45,538 bases of DNA from Gammaproteobacteria bacterium (GTDB lineage Bacteria > Pseudomonadota > Gammaproteobacteria > Steroidobacterales > Steroidobacteraceae). The stretch is taken from NCBI GenBank assembly GCA_028293765.1, contig JAQGOG010000139.1:1-45538 (forward strand), written 5' to 3'. Below the pieces are notes generated by a model. That model was given only the letters and a program-made list of their open reading frames with translations, searched no databases and was not told the origin of the DNA. Below, one piece after another: positions 41,649-45,538 of the stretch. Every line of letters starts with the position of its first letter. Position 1 is the first letter of the stretch. The translations under genes and the position numbers were made by a program.

Positions 41649-42011
41649 ATGAGCTCGGATGAAATTCTACCGCTGGTCGACGAGCAGCTGTCGGTGCGCA
41701 AGCGCCGGGTTGAGACGGGGCGCGTGCGGATCAAGACCGTTGTAGATGAGCACCAGGAGTGGATTCAGGAAGCGCTCGAACGGGAGGAAATCTCCGTCGA
41801 GCGCGTAGAAGTCGACCGCGTTGTCGAAGCGCGTCCGGTGGTTCGTCAGGAAGGGGACGTACTGATCATTCCGGTCGTGGAGGAAGTGATGGTAGTCGAG
41901 AAGCGCTTGCTTTTGAAGGAAGAGATCCACGTGCGCACGCAACGACATGTCGAGCAGGTTCAGGAGCCGGTAACGCTCAAGTCAACCCGTGCTGTGATCG
42001 AGCGTGAGTGA
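41649..42011 (+). CDS. YsnF/AvaK (DUF2382) domain protein
   Basis: This 120-aa protein consists of a single DUF2382 domain (LPLVDEQLSVRKRRVETGRVRI, then REEISVERVEVDRVV, VIPVVEEVMVVEKRLLLKEEI). The domain is made of repeated charged beta/helix segments and is known from stress proteins such as YsnF and AvaK; the molecular role is unknown. ATG 41649 (MSSDEILP) is the likely start, although the ribosome binding site is weak. The related, larger gene follows 49 bp downstream. Confidence 0.83.
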   Translation: MSSDEILPLVDEQLSVRKRRVETGRVRIKTVVDEHQEWIQEALEREEISVERVEVDRVVEARPVVRQEGDVLIIPVVEEVMVVEKRLLLKEEIHVRTQRHVEQVQEPVTLKSTRAVIERE

Positions 42012-42019
42012 GCTCGCTC

Positions 42020-42035
42020 GGGTCACGAGTGACCC
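42020..42035. promoter_or_regulatory. perfect palindrome GGGTCAC-GA-GTGACCC
   Basis: A 7-bp perfect inverted repeat with a 2-bp spacer lies 8 bp after the first YsnF stop and 25 bp before the second YsnF start. No T-run follows, so it is not a classic terminator. It could be an operator or an mRNA hairpin separating the two genes. Confidence 0.4.
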
Positions 42036-42060
42036 ATAACCAGACAACAGGAGCCTAGAC

Positions 42061-42909
42061 ATGATGATGCGAAAGATTACGGCGGTTTACGACACGGAAA
42101 CCGACGCGCAGGCGGCACGGGACCGATTGCTCGCACTCGGCCTGCGCCAGGAGCATATAGAGATACTCGATCAAGGCGCACCGGAATACTCGGGCGCGGG
42201 CACAACCGCGGAGCACAAAGGGTTGTGGGCCAGTCTCAAGGAAATGTTCATCCCAGACGAGGATCGCAGAGCATTCGAGGAAAGTATCCGGCGCGGCGGC
42301 TATCTGCTGGTTGCCTCAGTAGCGGCCGAGCAGGCCGATGCGGCGCTGGAAGCCCTCGAAGGCACGAACGCTGTCGACCTTGAGCGCCGACAGGAGCAAT
42401 GGAGAACTGAGGGTTGGACCGGGCAGGACACGGCTGCCGCCTCCCGTACGGCAACGGCGCCTGGTTCAAAGGACCCGGATGAGCAGACAATCCCGATCGT
42501 AAAGGAGCGTCTGCGTATCGGTAAGCGCGAGGTCGCTCAGGGCCGAGTGCGTGTACGTTCCTTTGTCATCGAGGAGCCGGTTCACGAAGAGGTTCGTTTA
42601 CGGGAGGAGCATGTAGATATCGAACGTCGCCCGGTTGATCAGCCGGCTGCGACGGGAGGCACGGGCGATCTGTTGCGCGAGCACACCGTTGAGCTTCAGG
42701 AGACCGCGGAGGAAGCCGTGGTGGCCAAAGAAGCGATCGTGACTGAGGAATTGCACGTAAGGAAGCGTGGTGAGGAGCGAGTGCAGCAGGTCGACGACAC
42801 CGTGCGTCATACGGAGGTGGAGGTGGATGATTCGCGAAGTGGTGATCGAGCCGGATCCGATCCGAAACGGAAAACCAGTCCTGCGGATGCCCCACGGCGT
42901 ATGCCGTAG
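42061..42909 (+). CDS. two-part stress protein with YsnF/DUF2382 domain
   Basis: This 282-aa protein has an N-terminal general-stress (YflT-like) half (KITAVYDTETDAQAARDRLLALGL, ... GGYLLVASVAAEQADAALEAL), a Ser/Thr-rich linker, and a C-terminal DUF2382 domain (IPIVKERLRIGKREVAQGRV, VRLREEHVDIERRPVD, VAKEAIVTEELHVRKRGEE), ending in a charged tail. CAGGAG precedes the ATG at 42061 by 7 nt. It is a longer paralogue of the gene just upstream and likely belongs to the same stress regulon. Confidence 0.87.
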   Translation: MMMRKITAVYDTETDAQAARDRLLALGLRQEHIEILDQGAPEYSGAGTTAEHKGLWASLKEMFIPDEDRRAFEESIRRGGYLLVASVAAEQADAALEALEGTNAVDLERRQEQWRTEGWTGQDTAAASRTATAPGSKDPDEQTIPIVKERLRIGKREVAQGRVRVRSFVIEEPVHEEVRLREEHVDIERRPVDQPAATGGTGDLLREHTVELQETAEEAVVAKEAIVTEELHVRKRGEERVQQVDDTVRHTEVEVDDSRSGDRAGSDPKRKTSPADAPRRMP

Positions 42910-42946
42910 TCCCGCGATTCGCCCGAAAATGAGGTATCTGCGCGAT

Positions 42947-42969
42947 CCCGCCCGCCACTGGCGGGCGGG
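42947..42969 (+). terminator. strong GC hairpin between YsnF-like and DUF892 genes
   Basis: A perfect 23-bp palindrome has arms CCCGCCCGCCA (42947-42957) and TGGCGGGCGGG (42959-42969) around a single C. It forms a very stable hairpin 37 bp after the YsnF-like stop. There is no T-run, so it may act as a 3' processing or stability element, or a Rho-assisted terminator. Confidence 0.4.
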
Positions 42970-43034
42970 GCCCGTACCACAAAGCCTGAGCCCGCACCCC
43001 GCCATCCCAGATCATTCAAACCTTGGAGACAGCC

Positions 43035-43643
43035 ATGGCAAAAGCCAAATCGAGCAACCAGTCGAAGCGGGAATCCCCGACCTGCACCGACCTTACGGTA
43101 CTGGAACTACAGGAAATACACAGCGCCGAGACTCAGCTCGGCCGCGCCCTGCCGCGCCTGGCTAAAGCGGCCCAATCGAACAAGTTGCGTCAGCTGGTGG
43201 AGCAGCGCCAGGAAGAAGGCGAACGGATCCTCAAGGAGATCGACGCCGCCTTGGATGAGATGGAGAAAAGCCCGGGGCGCAAAAAGAACGTCGCGGCGGA
43301 GGGCCTGATCAACGATGCGCGCGAACATATCCAGGAAATCGAGACAGGCCCTGCGCTGGATACAGTGATGATCGGTGCCCTTCAGAAAACCGAGCACTAC
43401 TGTATCGCTGCGTGGGGGACTGCCAAGTCATTGGCGGGGGCAGTCGGACAAAAGTCCGCGGTTCGCTCAATGGAGCGCGCGCTCAAGGAGGGAAGCTCTT
43501 TCGATGAGGAGCTCACACAACTAGCGGAGAAGGAGGTCACTCCGGCTCTGCTGTCGCAAGAATCCGCTGATGCGCAGGACGATGGAGATCCCCGAGGCCG
43601 GTCGCGCCGCAGTGCCGGCTCCGAGCGTCACGCGTCGACTTAA
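43035..43643 (+). CDS. DUF892 (YciE/YciF) ferritin-like protein
   Basis: This 202-aa helical protein is of the DUF892/YciF family. The core (about 20-170: LTVLELQEIHSAETQLGRALPRLAKAAQ ... ALQKTEHYCIAAWGTAKSLA ... EGSSFDEELTQLAEKEV) shows the Glu/His pattern of a ferritin-like four-helix bundle, and its function is linked to stress. A basic N-terminal and a charged C-terminal tail extend it beyond the usual ~165 residues. GGAGACAGCC precedes the ATG at 43035. It closes the stress block before the HAD gene. Confidence 0.9.
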   Translation: MAKAKSSNQSKRESPTCTDLTVLELQEIHSAETQLGRALPRLAKAAQSNKLRQLVEQRQEEGERILKEIDAALDEMEKSPGRKKNVAAEGLINDAREHIQEIETGPALDTVMIGALQKTEHYCIAAWGTAKSLAGAVGQKSAVRSMERALKEGSSFDEELTQLAEKEVTPALLSQESADAQDDGDPRGRSRRSAGSERHAST

Positions 43644-43716
43644 CTAATCTCAAGGACGAACCGCCCTGCGACGCGCGACCACGCGCCGCAGGGCAGGTGT
43701 CGAAGCACAGCATCGC

Positions 43717-44406
43717 ATGCGCCCCCCTTTGCCGGTTGTAAGCATTTTCGATGTTGAAGGGACCCTCGTGGACAGTGTTCCTTTGCAGCTCGAAAGTTGG
43801 CGGGCCACGCTGCAGACTGCGGGGCACTCCTTTACTCACGCCGATCTGCAACCATTCTCTGGAATGGATGGCATATGGATGCTGGATCAGCTGCTGCCCA
43901 AGGAGCCTCCGGAGATCAAACAGCGGCTGCTCAAAGCACAAGGTGAGTCGTACCGAAGCGACTTCATGCTGCGCGCAGAGCCCTTCCCGGGCGTTCAGCA
44001 GCTATTCGCAGAACTCAAGCAGCACGCCGTGCTGATCGGTATTGCGACTACCTGCCAAAAAGATGAGCTGGCAGCGTATGACAAACGGCTGGGTATCCTC
44101 GAGCTCACGGACGCGGTGTCCTGCGGAGAGATGGTAAAGCACGGCAAGCCGGACCCTTCCCTGTTTCAGGCATGTCTGGCTCGGCTGCAAATCACGGATG
44201 CCGCGTGCGCCGTGGCCGTCGGCGACACGCCCTACGACGCGAGAGCAGCGAAGCAACTGGGAATGCTCTCTGTCGGTGTGATTACCGGCGGATTTTCAGA
44301 ACAGGCACTGCGCGAGGCAGGCTGCGATGGCGTATTCGACCAAGTGCAGGCCATAAATGCCATCTGGCGTCGAGGCTCGGAACCTCTCATTCGATCGGAT
44401 AGGTAA
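43717..44406 (+). CDS. HAD-family phosphatase (Gph/beta-PGM-like) with altered motif I
   Basis: This 229-aa HAD hydrolase of the phosphoglycolate-phosphatase/beta-phosphoglucomutase branch starts at ATG 43717. Motif I reads FDVEGTLVDS (D12-V-E14-G-T), so the second acidic residue is Glu instead of the usual Asp. Motif II is IATTCQ, the motif III Lys is in KHGKPDPSLF, and motif IV is GDTPYDA. It has a helical cap between motifs I and II. The Glu substitution may change phosphatase or mutase activity. The substrate is unknown. Confidence 0.86.
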   Translation: MRPPLPVVSIFDVEGTLVDSVPLQLESWRATLQTAGHSFTHADLQPFSGMDGIWMLDQLLPKEPPEIKQRLLKAQGESYRSDFMLRAEPFPGVQQLFAELKQHAVLIGIATTCQKDELAAYDKRLGILELTDAVSCGEMVKHGKPDPSLFQACLARLQITDAACAVAVGDTPYDARAAKQLGMLSVGVITGGFSEQALREAGCDGVFDQVQAINAIWRRGSEPLIRSDR

Positions 44407-44550
44407 CGAGAAGAGATATTGGACGGCCGTGGAGCATGGCGGATTGCCGCCGCCACAAGGACGGAACGCGATGAGCGCTGCGAAAAGGTACATTCGCCTA
44501 CTACCTGGTCGCGTTGCCAGAGTCCGCCGCTCCTGTCTGCCGCGCGCATC

Positions 44551-45538
44551 TCAGTTTCCCTGCGGCAACGGCGCTGCGGGGAGTTCTTCGCCGCTGGGAA
44601 TAGCGGGAGTCGGCGGGGCAGCGCCTGGGTGTTCGGGCTTTGACGTCTGCGGAGCCAGCAATTTGTCGTCTGGGGGCATCCCCGGCAGCGGCGGCAAACT
44701 CGGCTGCGTCTCACCGGGCAGCAGCGGTGCCCCGTCCCGTTTGTCCGCTTTGTGCTGCTCATTCAGCATGTAGTTGTACTTGGCGCCGGTCTCGACGGCG
44801 GTCTGCGCGGGCGTGCGCAGAATTTTTGGCCGGATGAAGATCATGAGGTTGTTCCGCGTCCTGCTGTAATCGCGTGTCTTGAAGAGCAGTCCGATCAAGG
44901 GAATGCTTCCGAGGAGGGGTACGCGTTGCTCGCTGCGGGTGGTCGTGTCTGAAATGAGTCCCCCCAGTACGACGATACCCCCGTCCTCTATGAGAACATT
45001 CGTCGAAACGGTGCGCTTGTTGGTCGTGATGTCGACGGTCGACACCGAAGTCGCGGCCACACTCGAACTTTCTACGCTGATCTTGAGCACCACCGAATCG
45101 CCTTCCGCGGCGATCTGCGGCGTCACCTTCAGTATCGTACCGACTTCCTGGCGCTGAACCGTCGTAAACGGACTCACCGCGCTGCTGGTGGTGCTACTAG
45201 TACCCGTCGAGGTGGAATACGAGCCGGTAATGAACGGGACTTCCTGGGCCACTTTGAGCTCCGCCTCCTGATTGTCCAAAGTGATGGCCGAGGGCGTCGC
45301 CACGATGTTCGTACTGGCATCGCCACTGAGGGCGCGCACCATCGCGCCGAAATTGATGCCGTTCGCGGAGATCTTGCCGATCGCCAGAGTTGTGCCGGTC
45401 AGGGAGCTCGTGCTCGTGGGGGTGGTCCCACTTGCGATGCTTGAAGCCGTGCTCGCCAGATCGATGAGCGACGAGCCACCGACCGGCTCGATGAAACCCC
45501 CTATCGGAACGCTTCCGCTGGATCCGTTGGACCATGCG
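44551..45538 (-). CDS. gspD: type II secretion system secretin GspD (partial, 5' end beyond window)
   Basis: A frame open from the right edge ends at 44551 and gives the last ~328 residues of GspD, the outer-membrane secretin channel of type II secretion. Visible are NGINFGAMVRALSGDASTNIV and TPSAITLDNQEAELKVAQEVPFITG, the secretin core with ILKVTPQI, LIEDGGIVVLGGLISD, VPLLGSIPLIGLLFKTR and LMIFIRPKILR, and then a Pro-rich C-terminal tail. The ATG at 45342 is internal, not the start. The tail of about 95 residues is the pilotin/S-domain region. The rest of the gsp locus should lie to the right. Confidence 0.93.
   Translation of the reverse strand, partial: AWSNGSSGSVPIGGFIEPVGGSSLIDLASTASSIASGTTPTSTSSLTGTTLAIGKISANGINFGAMVRALSGDASTNIVATPSAITLDNQEAELKVAQEVPFITGSYSTSTGTSSTTSSAVSPFTTVQRQEVGTILKVTPQIAAEGDSVVLKISVESSSVAATSVSTVDITTNKRTVSTNVLIEDGGIVVLGGLISDTTTRSEQRVPLLGSIPLIGLLFKTRDYSRTRNNLMIFIRPKILRTPAQTAVETGAKYNYMLNEQHKADKRDGAPLLPGETQPSLPPLPGMPPDDKLLAPQTSKPEHPGAAPPTPAIPSGEELPAAPLPQGN

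Overview
This 45.5-kb window comes from a high-GC Gram-negative chromosome. It carries two TonB-dependent receptors, a type II secretion secretin, lipoprotein and outer-membrane stress proteins, and MocR, HxlR, Crp/Fnr and LuxR regulators, which point to Pseudomonadota. The receptor TonB-box style and the secretin suggest a gammaproteobacterium of the Steroidobacteraceae/Nevskiales kind, but the sequence alone does not settle this. I saw no rRNA, tRNA, CRISPR array, transposase or integrase. Coding is dense, and many genes carry long GC-driven antisense open frames that I did not call.

Left part (1-13.4 kb): two receptor-centred groups. On the + strand, a TonB-dependent receptor is followed by a secreted metallo-beta-lactamase-fold hydrolase, and a Tat-like VOC protein converges on them. 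On the - strand lies a very compact operon: TonB-dependent receptor, metal-dependent amidohydrolase, hydantoinase/oxoprolinase HyuA, DUF917 (S-methyl-thiohydantoin-desulfurase-like) protein, and a SemiSWEET-type mini-transporter. A large MalT/LuxR ATPase regulator lies just upstream. This looks like a complete uptake, ring-opening and hydrolysis pathway for an unknown small amide or hydantoin-like substrate. It is one of the two best candidates for an undescribed system here.

Middle (13.5-25 kb): an SDR with a shortened glycine motif converges on an MDR oxidoreductase that has an apparent signal peptide. A MocR regulator is divergent from a small RHH-like gene coupled to a hydroxyacid dehydrogenase, with GGTACC repeats between them. 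Then, on the - strand, come a hybrid histidine kinase, an amidase, a GNAT acetyltransferase and an APC permease; the last three look like an amide/amino-acid use unit.

25-30.5 kb: a four-gene, nearly gapless - strand operon encodes a glycosyltransferase, UDP-galactopyranose mutase (glf), a GH1-like cytoplasmic glycosidase and an ABCB-type exporter. Together they suggest synthesis and export of a galactofuranose-containing small glycan or glycoconjugate. This is the second candidate system.

31-37.4 kb: a LolA-like secreted protein and a 1084-aa sortilin/BNR-repeat beta-propeller protein, then an FMN reductase-pirin pair divergent from an HxlR regulator, which is typical of electrophile/quinone stress.

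37.4-44.4 kb: a general-stress island. It holds a hemerythrin, an ActD/general-stress-like Gly-rich membrane protein, a BON-domain protein, a lipoprotein, a Crp/Fnr regulator with small partners, two YsnF/DUF2382 proteins, a DUF892 ferritin-like protein and a HAD phosphatase. Two intergenic regions share an exact 16-bp motif, and one also has a GGAAC-N16-CGTT promoter-like element. The window ends inside gspD (- strand), so a type II secretion locus probably continues to the right.
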